Position numbers and translations under genes: made by a program. The notes beneath the pieces are model-generated. The model ran no database searches. It was given only the letters and a program-made list of their open reading frames with translations, and was not told the origin of the DNA. A stretch of DNA of 64,000 bases from Marinobacter santoriniensis NKSG1 (GTDB lineage Bacteria; Pseudomonadota; Gammaproteobacteria; Pseudomonadales; Oleiphilaceae), in NCBI RefSeq assembly GCF_000347775.1, contig NZ_APAT01000013.1, positions 124,001-188,000 on the forward strand, written 5' to 3'. This document shows, one piece after another, positions 46,847-54,670 of this stretch (position 1 is its first letter; each line of letters starts with the position of its first letter).

Positions 46847-48925
46847 ATGAAAACGGTTGTGAGTGTTAGCCAGGGCTCCTCAGACGCCGATTACGAGCTG
46901 GAAACGGATTTTCTCGGTCAGCCGTTCCGGATTCTTCGGATCGGCACTGACGGCGATCTGTCCCGGGCCGAAGCCGTACTTGAGTCCGTCCGGCCTCAAG
47001 CCGATGCTATCGGACTGAGCATGATTCATGATCATTATCAGGTGGGCCGTGAACAGCTGGAACACCCCGAAACGGCGCGGCTTGAAGCCTGTGTGCCGGA
47101 CGTTCCTGTTACCACGGGAGCAGGGCTGCGGGGAATCCTTCAGGAATGGGCCGTCCGGCATACCCAGACAGAGCTGGGCCACTTTTTCGATAATGCGAGG
47201 GTGCTGTTCCTGAACGGCCAGGCGGGCTACCGGATTGCGCGTTCGCTCTCTGAACACACAGAGAACCTCCAGTTTGCCGATCCCTATCTGGATTTCGGAA
47301 TACCCCGGTTGCTGACCTCGCTGAACCAACTGGAAACCTACACCCGACTCACCGCGCCGGTGATGTTCCAGCCCATGGCTGTGAAAGCCATCAATGCCCT
47401 GCATCACAGCCCACTCTACCGGCTCGGGGAGAAGCTGGTGTCGGGATCGTTGCACAGTGCGGTCCAGGACTCCCACGTGATCGTCGGCGCGGTGGGTGAC
47501 CTGGAAACCTTCACCTCGAAGGAGCTCGATGGCAAGACCGTGATAACCTCACGGGTCACGGATTCTGTGCTCGACTGGATGCGCTCGCGCAAGGTGGCCA
47601 TGGTGGTGGATTACAGCCCATGGCTGGCCGGTCGACCGATTGGCGTCAACGTGATGGAGGCGATGATCAGTGCCGCGCTGTCGCGTACACCGGAGCAGCT
47701 CGGGCCGGACGATTATCTGGACGTGATCCAGAGCCTCGGTATTGAACCCCGTATCCTTTATCCGAACGGTTACCGTCGGGTAAATCGCTTTGCCTTTGTC
47801 ATTCATCCTCTGTCACAGCAGTACCTGACCAAGACACCGCCGCTGGACTGGATTTCCAGTGTGTCGCCACCGGCAGTCATGAACCTGGTGGAAAAGGCCG
47901 TCGCCTATACCCCGCCTTTCATCTACTCCAAGGTTTCCGGGATCCGTTCACCGACCGGAGAAGAAGCCGAAGGATGGCTGATCACCGTGGGTGGTACGCC
48001 CAGGGAGATCATGTCCCACGGTCCGGAATTCACCTACAGTCGCTTGCTTGCGGCGGCAAAGCTGGCCAAGAAGCTGGGTGCGCAGATCATGGGGCTTGGC
48101 GCCTTTACCAAGGTCGTGGGGGATGCCGGTATCACCGTGGCGAAGCGGGCGCCGCTGCCCATTACCACCGGCAACAGCTATAGCGCTTCTGGCGCGCTGT
48201 GGGCGGCCCATGATGCTGTCAAACGCATTGGCCGGGTGAGTATTGGCGAGAGTGGCAAGATGGCCGGCAAGGCCATGGTTGTCGGGGCAACCGGGGCCAT
48301 TGGCTCTGTGTGTGCCCGGTTGCTGGCGAAAGCCGTTGAGGAAATCTATCTCGCCGCGCCGGAACCCGCCAAGCTGCTGGCCCTGAAAGAGAGTATCGAA
48401 CAGGAAACCCCGGGCGCGATTGTTCATGTGGCGGGCTCCGCCGACCGGGACGTTGCCGATATGGATATGATCGTGACGGCCACCTCCGGAGCCGGCAAGC
48501 GGATCCTGGACATCATGCGCGTCAAGCCCGGATGTGTCATCACCGATGTCGCCCGTCCGCTCGATATTCCGGCGGAAGACGTCGCGAAACGGCCCGACGT
48601 CCTGGTCATCGAATCCGGTGAAATCCAGCTTCCGGGTGAACCGAGGATGAAGGACATCGGGCTCCCGGCCGGAATCGCCTACGCCTGCCTGGCAGAAACC
48701 ATCGTGTTGACCCTGGAAGGGCGGTTCGAGAACTTCACATTGGGCCGCAACATCGAATGGGAGAAAGTCCGGGAAATCTACAAAATGGGCCTGAAACACG
48801 GTATGGAACTGGCCTCGATTTCCGGTGTGAACGGGGTGTTCTCCGAGGAGGACTTCGAGCGCGTACGTGTCCTTGCGGCTCAAGCAGAGGAAGAGACGGA
48901 CTCTCAGGCGGTAGCCGCCAACTGA
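46847..48925 (+). CDS. acyl-ACP-reductase-like dehydrogenase with long N-terminal domain
   Basis: A 692-residue protein in two parts. From about residue 360 it resembles the cyanobacterial long-chain acyl-ACP reductase (AAR): LGAFTKVVGDAG, ITTGNSYSASGALWAAHDAVKRIG, the NAD(P) loop VVGATGAIGSVCARLL (478-493), and AYACLAETIVLTLEGRFENFTLGRN, where Cys614 sits at the place of the AAR catalytic Cys. Residues 1-350 have no domain I recognise. It could reduce a fatty acyl thioester to an aldehyde, or be one of the related predicted dehydrogenases (COG5322 type). Its 3' end overlaps ogt on the other strand by 22 bp. Confidence 0.72.
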   Translation: MKTVVSVSQGSSDADYELETDFLGQPFRILRIGTDGDLSRAEAVLESVRPQADAIGLSMIHDHYQVGREQLEHPETARLEACVPDVPVTTGAGLRGILQEWAVRHTQTELGHFFDNARVLFLNGQAGYRIARSLSEHTENLQFADPYLDFGIPRLLTSLNQLETYTRLTAPVMFQPMAVKAINALHHSPLYRLGEKLVSGSLHSAVQDSHVIVGAVGDLETFTSKELDGKTVITSRVTDSVLDWMRSRKVAMVVDYSPWLAGRPIGVNVMEAMISAALSRTPEQLGPDDYLDVIQSLGIEPRILYPNGYRRVNRFAFVIHPLSQQYLTKTPPLDWISSVSPPAVMNLVEKAVAYTPPFIYSKVSGIRSPTGEEAEGWLITVGGTPREIMSHGPEFTYSRLLAAAKLAKKLGAQIMGLGAFTKVVGDAGITVAKRAPLPITTGNSYSASGALWAAHDAVKRIGRVSIGESGKMAGKAMVVGATGAIGSVCARLLAKAVEEIYLAAPEPAKLLALKESIEQETPGAIVHVAGSADRDVADMDMIVTATSGAGKRILDIMRVKPGCVITDVARPLDIPAEDVAKRPDVLVIESGEIQLPGEPRMKDIGLPAGIAYACLAETIVLTLEGRFENFTLGRNIEWEKVREIYKMGLKHGMELASISGVNGVFSEEDFERVRVLAAQAEEETDSQAVAAN

Positions 48926-49413
48926 ACCGCCTCCCGCTCCAGCAACGCCCGTTTGCGTTCCAGTCCCCAGCGGTAGCCGCTCAGGCCACCGTCCCTGCGA
49001 ATGATCCGGTGGCAGGGAATGGCCACTGCAAGGCGGTTAGCTGCGCAGGCCCCGGCCACCGCACGGGCACTGCCGGGGCTTCCCAGCCGCTCGGCCAGAT
49101 CGGTATAGCTGAGCGTGGTACCCGCAGGAATGGCGCGTAATAGCTGCCAGACTCTCAATTGGAACTCACTGCCCTGCATATCGAGCGGAATGTCCAGGTC
49201 GATCCCGGGCTGATCCAGAAAACGGACAACCTGCTCGAGCACCGGTGCCAGCTCGGCACCGGCTTCCCGGATCGTTGTGTCAGGAAAATCGGCCTTCAGC
49301 CGTTCCGGCAGGGTGGTTTCGTCATCGCCAGGTTCAATCGCGCATAGACCCCGCGGGCTCATACCAACAATCACCGGGCCGAGGCTGGTTTGGGCAATGC
49401 TGTAACGGATCAT
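48904..49413 (-). CDS. ogt: methylated-DNA-protein-cysteine methyltransferase
   Basis: A 169-residue suicide repair protein removing O6-alkyl groups from guanine. The acceptor Cys lies in AVAIPCHRIIRRDGGLSGYRWG, with the helix-turn-helix ARAVAGACAANRL before it and IPAGTTLSYTDLAERLG upstream. ATG 49413 has GGAGG 8 nt upstream; an extension to 49599 is rejected. Whether it is Ogt-like or Ada-C-terminal-like cannot be settled, but no Ada N-terminal domain is present. Confidence 0.93.
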   Translation of the reverse strand: MIRYSIAQTSLGPVIVGMSPRGLCAIEPGDDETTLPERLKADFPDTTIREAGAELAPVLEQVVRFLDQPGIDLDIPLDMQGSEFQLRVWQLLRAIPAGTTLSYTDLAERLGSPGSARAVAGACAANRLAVAIPCHRIIRRDGGLSGYRWGLERKRALLEREAVQLAATA

Positions 49414-49485
49414 GGTGACACCCTCCTGGAAAATGCGTCTGTCTATGATGCGCCCTCTGAAGCATTGGGTAAAGCAGCGGGTATC

Positions 49486-49521
49486 GGCCAATAATTGGCC
49501 ACTTTTGACAAGTATTTTGTC
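49486..49521. promoter_or_regulatory. two palindromes between ogt and the di-iron gene
   Basis: GGCCAAT-A-ATTGGCC (49486-49500) is a perfect 7-1-7 palindrome. GACAA-GTATT-TTGTC (49507-49521) follows and overlaps TTGACA at 49505. No good -10 hexamer pairs with that TTGACA at 16-18 bp. They lie between divergent genes and could bind a dimeric regulator. Confidence 0.45.
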
Positions 49522-49589
49522 CGACAAACCGAGGCGCGGGGAGGTATTCTGGAGGCCGGTGATTCCGTCCATCAAAGAGGAGATATCCG

Positions 49590-50477
49590 ATGACGGCACA
49601 GCTTACGCGTGAGCGTATGAACAGAACGGACGCCTACAGGACAGCCACACCGGAAGGCATGATCCCCGAAGTCCGTCAGCCGGATTTCGAATTTGCCGAT
49701 GACATGCCCCGCTACTGGTGGGACAACGACCCGGTAAAGACCCTGTTGCTGGCAGCGCTGTCGTCGAGCTTCCCGCCGGGGGAAAAATTCTTTATCGACT
49801 CAGTACGCCATTATCAGGATCGTATTACCGATCCCGAGCTCAAGAAGGCGGTCCGGGCGTTTATCGGGCAGGAGGCTCATCATTCCCGCGAGCACAAACT
49901 GATGAACGGCTTCCTGGAAGATCGTGGCATTGGGCTGGCTCGCCTTGAGAAAGAGATCCAGGGGTTCATGGACTGGATGCGAACCCGTTTCACCCCGGAG
50001 CGTCAGCTGGCACACACCGTCGCTGTGGAGCACTTTACCGCGCTGATGGCGGAGGAGTTCCTGCTGAAATACGACGCGCTGGAGGAGATGGACCCCAGGA
50101 TCGCTCCGGTCTGGGCGTGGCATGCCATTGAGGAATCCGAGCACAAGGCAGTGGCATTCGATGTCTACAAAAGCATCGGTGGCAGCGAGTTCATCCGGTT
50201 GTCCGAGATGATGGTAGTCAGCGTGGCGTTTCCGCTGTTCACCAGTCTGCACGTGTACCAGCTGATGAAGGAGGACGGTCAGTTGTCCAACCTGAAGTCC
50301 TGGGCTGGTGCGGTCAACTACATGTGGGGCAAACCCGGCGTTTTCCGGCGCTTACTGCCTGCATACTTCCGGTATTACAGCCCGAACTTCCATCCCTGGA
50401 ATCACGATGCCCGGGACCTGGTTGAGAAGGCAAAACGCAAATGGCTGGGCCGTGGAAAAAAGTCCACCGCCCACTGA
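49590..50477 (+). CDS. ferritin-like di-iron protein (predicted metal-dependent hydrolase family)
   Basis: A 295-residue helical protein of the COG3687/PF10118 type. Two E-x-x-H motifs stand in long helices, IGQEAHHSREHK (Glu95, His98) and AIEESEHKAVAF (Glu182, His185), with lone glutamates at Glu65 (PPGEKFF) and Glu147 (AVEHFTA). That E...ExxH...E...ExxH layout is the classical di-iron carboxylate four-helix bundle. The family name hydrolase is a database label; an oxygenase or oxidase is as likely. It lies one gene away from the AAR-like protein. Confidence 0.8.
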   Translation: MTAQLTRERMNRTDAYRTATPEGMIPEVRQPDFEFADDMPRYWWDNDPVKTLLLAALSSSFPPGEKFFIDSVRHYQDRITDPELKKAVRAFIGQEAHHSREHKLMNGFLEDRGIGLARLEKEIQGFMDWMRTRFTPERQLAHTVAVEHFTALMAEEFLLKYDALEEMDPRIAPVWAWHAIEESEHKAVAFDVYKSIGGSEFIRLSEMMVVSVAFPLFTSLHVYQLMKEDGQLSNLKSWAGAVNYMWGKPGVFRRLLPAYFRYYSPNFHPWNHDARDLVEKAKRKWLGRGKKSTAH

Positions 50478-50486
50478 TCATCGCGT

Positions 50487-51179
50487 TCAGGCGCTGATGC
50501 CGAATACCAGACCAACGCCGGCCGTCAGTGCCATGGCCAGGGCACCCCAGAAGGTTACCCGCGAGGCTGCCTTGATCACGGGGGCGCCCCCGGCGTGCGC
50601 CGCAATGCCTCCCAGGATGGCCAGGAACACCAGGGAGAACAGGGCAACCATGGTAACGAGCCAGCCCCCGGGTACCAGCCAGGCGGTCACCAGCGGCAGG
50701 AGCGCGCCGATGGTAAAGGTTGCCGCGGATGAGACTGCCGCCTGAATCGGGCGGGCCTTCATCGTGTCGGTGATGCCGATTTCGTCCCGGGCGTGGGCGC
50801 CCAGTGCGTCATGGGCCATCAACTGCTCGGCCACCTGTAATGCCAGCGCAGGCTCCAGTCCGCGGCCTTCGTAGATGGCTGCCAGTTCGTCCCGCTCCGC
50901 CGCGTAATGGTTCTCCAGCGCGTTCTTTTCCAGTTCAAGATCCGCCTGCTCGGTGTCCGCCTGGGAGCTGACGGACACATACTCACCAGCCGCCATGGAC
51001 ATGGCGCCGGCGACCAATCCCGCAAGGCCTGCCAGCAGAATTCCGCTTTGTGCCGTCTCCGCTGACGCAACCCCGATGATCAGACTGGCGGTGGACACAA
51101 TTCCGTCATTGGCACCCAGGACGGCGGCCCTCAGCCAGCCGGTGCGATGGGATTTATGGTGTTCGGTGTGATTCTGCAT
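50487..51179 (-). CDS. VIT1/CCC1-family metal transporter
   Basis: A 230-residue membrane protein. RAAVLGANDGIVSTASLIIGVASA and GAMSMAAGEYVSVSSQADTEQADLELE are the first two helices and the cytosolic metal-binding arm of the vacuolar iron transporter family. Three further helices close the protein, and DELAAIYEGRGLEPALALQVAEQL is the charged hub. Family members export Fe(II) or Mn(II). It lies beside the ftrABCD operon. ATG 51179 has AGGAG 8 nt upstream; a 438-codon extension to 51803 lies inside ftrD and is rejected. Confidence 0.92.
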   Translation of the reverse strand: MQNHTEHHKSHRTGWLRAAVLGANDGIVSTASLIIGVASAETAQSGILLAGLAGLVAGAMSMAAGEYVSVSSQADTEQADLELEKNALENHYAAERDELAAIYEGRGLEPALALQVAEQLMAHDALGAHARDEIGITDTMKARPIQAAVSSAATFTIGALLPLVTAWLVPGGWLVTMVALFSLVFLAILGGIAAHAGGAPVIKAASRVTFWGALAMALTAGVGLVFGISA

Positions 51180-51322
51180 TCCGTCGACTCCTGGCAGGCG
51201 TTTCCCCGAGACCGGCTCAGAACGGCCCCGGGGCGATGAAAACATCGCAGATAATAGCCGAATCGTCCGGGATTGATAGCCAGAAATGTCAAATGCAGGG
51301 AAGGGAAGTCGGGGCCAGCAGC

Positions 51323-52741
51323 TTACCAGCCCCAGAACAGCAACCACCAGGCGGCGGCGATCACGGTGATGGACCCTGCGCCAAGGATCGTTGCGAACAG
51401 CCGGCGGCTTGCCGAGGTGGTGTAGTGGCCAGTGATCTGCCAGAAAAGCTTCAGAGCCCAGACGGAGGCGGCGGCCAGGAGGAAGGCACGGGTCGGGCCA
51501 ACCCAGAACAGTGGTACCTGTTCGGCACGAAGCATACTGATGGTAACCGCCGACAAGCCCAGGAACACGCCAACCCCTGCAAGCGGAATCAATGCGTGGG
51601 ACAGGTGGTAGAGCCGGCGGGCATTGAAGCCCGATAGCGTGCGCTGGGCTGCCATCAACAACAGCGAGAGTGCGGTTCCCATTACCAGACCGGTCACGCC
51701 GATATAGGCCAGCAGCAGACTGCCATCCAGAAGGTTGAACACATCGTTCTGTTCCGGATAGTTGGTGAAAATCCACCATGGCATATGGGTCTGCAGCGGC
51801 CACATCCAGTCATGGCCGATGAGCCAGACGGCGAGGGACTGCTTGAGTTGAACGAACCATGGGCTGGCGGACCAGTGGAAGGCTCCGACAGCAATACCGC
51901 ATAAGCCGAATGTGATCAGAATAAAATCACCGAGCGTTGCCCGGCGGCTGCTTTCATGGACAATTTCCTCGCCGGGTGCCCTTGCGGTCAGTGCAATCGC
52001 ATCCCTGTGACCCTCGCAACGACCGCACACATGACAATCGCTGGCTGTCTGAAGATCCTTCAGCGACAACAGCGTGGGACAGTTGACGGATTCGGGCCGT
52101 TCACCACGTGCACGGCTTGCCTGCCAGAGTTGCGGATCGGCGCGATAGTGCACCGGTGCCAGTTTGGACAGCAGCCGGAAAACGCCATTCACCGGGCAGA
52201 GGTAACGGCACCAGACCCGCACATTCCGCCCATACAGATAGCCGATGATGATGGCCCCCACCGTGGAACCCCCGAGAATGAGGAGGGTGGCCTTCGGATA
52301 CTGGTAGACACTGACCATCTGCCCATACACCGTGGTGCCGACAAACGCCACGAACGGCCAGCCGCCCCAGCGTACCCATCGAGGAATGGCGCCGCCCCGA
52401 CCATGCCGGCTCGCCCATTCGCTCAAGGATCCCTCAGGGCAGAACACGCCGCACCAGATCCGACCCATCAAAACCATGCTGATCAAAACGAAGGGCCACC
52501 AGATGCCCCAGAACAGGAATTGGGCAAACAGCGTCACGTTATCCCAGATATGGGCGGTGTGGTCTGGTAGCGGGCGCACGGCCGGGACAATGATCAGGAC
52601 GGCGTAGAAAACCACCACGACCCACTGGATGCGGCGGATGACCCGCTGGTTACGCCGCATCCATTGTCCGAATGCGGCGAGTCTGCCCGGGCGTTGGTTC
52701 GCTTCCTGATCGGTACGGTCGGTGGCAATGATGGTCGACAT
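51323..52741 (-). CDS. ftrD: membrane ferredoxin of ferrous-iron uptake system (FtrD)
   Basis: A 472-residue polytopic iron-sulfur protein like NosR/CcoG. CGVFCPEGSLSEW and CRYLCPVNGVFRL are the membrane CxxxCP motifs, and CHVCGRCEGHRD a ferredoxin-like cluster. About eight hydrophobic segments surround them. In the FtrABCD systems of Bordetella and Brucella the ferredoxin is thought to reduce or take electrons from the permease-bound iron. It ends the operon, 7 bp after ftrC. Confidence 0.9.
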   Translation of the reverse strand: MSTIIATDRTDQEANQRPGRLAAFGQWMRRNQRVIRRIQWVVVVFYAVLIIVPAVRPLPDHTAHIWDNVTLFAQFLFWGIWWPFVLISMVLMGRIWCGVFCPEGSLSEWASRHGRGGAIPRWVRWGGWPFVAFVGTTVYGQMVSVYQYPKATLLILGGSTVGAIIIGYLYGRNVRVWCRYLCPVNGVFRLLSKLAPVHYRADPQLWQASRARGERPESVNCPTLLSLKDLQTASDCHVCGRCEGHRDAIALTARAPGEEIVHESSRRATLGDFILITFGLCGIAVGAFHWSASPWFVQLKQSLAVWLIGHDWMWPLQTHMPWWIFTNYPEQNDVFNLLDGSLLLAYIGVTGLVMGTALSLLLMAAQRTLSGFNARRLYHLSHALIPLAGVGVFLGLSAVTISMLRAEQVPLFWVGPTRAFLLAAASVWALKLFWQITGHYTTSASRRLFATILGAGSITVIAAAWWLLFWGW

Positions 52742-52748
52742 GGATCTC

Positions 52749-53579
52749 TCAGGCGGTGGCGCTGACACTCTGGCGGCTCTGGTACTTGAACAGGCCAACG
52801 ATCACCGCCCAGAAACCGACCCAGGCGACGACATCGGTCAGAGCCGGGTATGCCCGATAACCTGTCAGGGCCGAGATCACGCCACCCAGTCGACTGCTGT
52901 CACTGAGCAAAGCGGACGTATCCCACAGTGGGTCGACCCCGGCAGGGATCCAGCCCAGCCCGATCATCTTGTCGATGGCCGAGAGGAGCAGGGCGCTGGC
53001 GAGCAACAAGAGCATGATCTCGGTCACCCGGAAGAAGTGTTTCCAGGACAGCCAGTAGCGACCGGCCTGCAGGAGATAGTAGGTCAGTCCTGCAAGGGCC
53101 AGCGCCAGTGCCACTGCGCCGGTGAAGCTGACCCAGTCCTGCATGCTCTGCTGGGCGTAGCTCATGCCATACAGGAAGATGACCGTTTCAGAACCCTCGC
53201 GGGCAATGGCAACGGCCACCAGGATGGAGATGGACCAGAAAGTCTGGTTGTTGATCGCTTTTCGTGTCTGATCCCGGAAATGGCTGTGCAGGTGGCGACC
53301 GTGCTCACGCATCCAGAGCACCATGTGAACAATCAGAACCATGGCGGTCAGCATCATCACGAGCATGAAGATTTCCTGCCCGTTGCCACTGAGGAACTGC
53401 TGCATTCCCAGAAGCGCGCCTGCAAGGGCCAACGCGGCGACGACACCGCCGGTTACCCCGAACCAGAGGTATCTCAGGGTGCCGTCGGCACCGAACTGCT
53501 TGAGCCAGGAATAGAGAATGCCGACAACGAGAAGGGCTTCGATGCTCTCACGCCAGACGACGAAAATGATCTGTTCCAT
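52749..53579 (-). CDS. ftrC: FTR1-family high-affinity iron permease (FtrC)
   Basis: A 276-residue inner-membrane permease with seven predicted helices. Two REXXE iron motifs are present: RESIE at residues 10-14 and REGSE at 127-131, the hallmark of FTR1/EfeU permeases that couple iron entry to oxidation. ATG 53579 lies 9 bp after the ftrB stop. Confidence 0.94.
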   Translation of the reverse strand: MEQIIFVVWRESIEALLVVGILYSWLKQFGADGTLRYLWFGVTGGVVAALALAGALLGMQQFLSGNGQEIFMLVMMLTAMVLIVHMVLWMREHGRHLHSHFRDQTRKAINNQTFWSISILVAVAIAREGSETVIFLYGMSYAQQSMQDWVSFTGAVALALALAGLTYYLLQAGRYWLSWKHFFRVTEIMLLLLASALLLSAIDKMIGLGWIPAGVDPLWDTSALLSDSSRLGGVISALTGYRAYPALTDVVAWVGFWAVIVGLFKYQSRQSVSATA

Positions 53580-53588
53580 CGGAAACTC

Positions 53589-53921
53589 CTACTGCACGAT
53601 GATCTTGCCCTTGGCGTCGGGAAGATGGAATTCGTCAAAGAACTCGTATTCGCCCTTTTTCAGGGGCGGGATGACGACAAAGGATTTGGCGCCCGGGGCC
53701 AGCACCTTTTCCTGCCGGAGGCGCTGGCTCTCGAACTCAACCGGACCCTTGCCCGTGTTATGAAGGTTGAGCTTGAAACGCTCACCGGCTTTCACTTCGA
53801 GAGTACTGGGGTTCAGTGCCCCGTCTTTCAGTTCAAGATCGTAAGACGGCAAGCCCGCAAAAGCGGGCATGACGACTCCGAGTGACAGCATCAGCAAAGA
53901 CGCACGGAGAAACTTCGACAC
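53589..53921 (-). CDS. ftrB: cupredoxin-domain periplasmic protein (FtrB)
   Basis: A 110-residue exported protein with a signal peptide ending VMPAFA. The mature part is a small beta-sandwich of cupredoxin type (LEVKAGERFKLNLHNTGKGPVEFES, KKGEYEFFDEFH). FtrB-type proteins oxidise Fe(II) for the permease. GTG 53921 is the start, with GGAGG 9 nt upstream; the gap to ftrA is 2 bp. Copper ligands are not obvious by eye. Confidence 0.88.
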   Translation of the reverse strand: MSKFLRASLLMLSLGVVMPAFAGLPSYDLELKDGALNPSTLEVKAGERFKLNLHNTGKGPVEFESQRLRQEKVLAPGAKSFVVIPPLKKGEYEFFDEFHLPDAKGKIIVQ

Positions 53922-53923
53922 GC

Positions 53924-54472
53924 TTAGTAACCTCCCTTCTTGCCGGTCCCGGCAAAGACAAAATCGTATTCCAGGGTGAACGGTTCGAACCACTCGGCCA
54001 CGCCGGTATCCCGGTCAACGTGGCGCATGAATGGCTTGCCCATGTAAGTGGGCGGATGGATGGTGTATTCCAGGTGGTACTTGCCCGGGCCGTCGAGTTT
54101 GACGTTGGCACCATAGTGAGTGCCGTCGCTCGCCACCATGGGCATGAAGGTGCCGGACATGGTGTCGTCGCTGCCTTGACGAGTGAGTTTGTAATCCACC
54201 GTGAGGTAGGGCACCCAGGCACCGGCGGGCAGGCCGTTCGGGTTGTCTTCCAGCGCCATGATGTCGGCCTCGAGGTGGACATCTGCCTGTTTCGCTGGCA
54301 AGCCGCCCGCCGGTTCCATCGTGACCGGTTGCAGATAAACCGCACCCACTTCCATTCCATGGGCCTGCTGGGGATGGCCAATGGGGTACTCTGCGGCAGA
54401 CGCCAGAGGTGCAACAGCAACGCCGGCGAGCAGAAGGGCAGAGGCTTTGAGAGAAGTGTTCCGTCGTGTCAT
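53924..54472 (-). CDS. ftrA: P19-family periplasmic iron-binding protein (FtrA)
   Basis: A 182-residue exported protein with a signal peptide ending LASAA. EYPIGHPQQAHGMEVGAVYLQPV, HLEADIMALEDNPNG, GTFMPMVASDGTHYGANV and PFTLEYDFVF match the P19/Tp34 family, which binds copper or manganese and iron as a dimer in the periplasm. It is the first gene of the operon. ATG 54472 was chosen over 54514. Confidence 0.92.
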   Translation of the reverse strand: MTRRNTSLKASALLLAGVAVAPLASAAEYPIGHPQQAHGMEVGAVYLQPVTMEPAGGLPAKQADVHLEADIMALEDNPNGLPAGAWVPYLTVDYKLTRQGSDDTMSGTFMPMVASDGTHYGANVKLDGPGKYHLEYTIHPPTYMGKPFMRHVDRDTGVAEWFEPFTLEYDFVFAGTGKKGGY

Positions 54473-54553
54473 GGGCACTGGTTCCTTTGTTGAAACTGAA
54501 TGAGTCCTGATCAACTTGGAAGGCAGTGTACACAGACAGACGAGGGTTTAAAA

Positions 54554-54572
54554 GAGAAAGATTCGCATTTAG
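54554..54572 (-). promoter_or_regulatory. candidate Fur box upstream of ftrA
   Basis: GAGAAAGATTCGCATTTAG lies 82 bp before the ftrA start. It agrees with 10 of 19 positions of the E. coli Fur consensus. Iron repression of this operon is expected from the family; the site itself is a weak match. Confidence 0.35.
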
Positions 54573-54670
54573 ATTGATGAAAATGACCCAGATCAATAAT
54601 GAGTGCTAAATGCGCCCGATTCTCTTTTCGGTTTATTGAGAAGCTGAACTATCGGCCTCCAGGCTGGGTG

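Noticed and set aside
50487-51803. 438-codon form of the VIT-family gene
   Set aside because: The first 208 codons lie opposite nothing functional and inside the ftrD coding region; ATG 51179 has a good ribosome site and the family start.
52722-53885. 387-codon plus-strand ORF opposite ftrB, ftrC and the ftrD start
   Set aside because: Shadow; the minus-strand genes carry clear family motifs.
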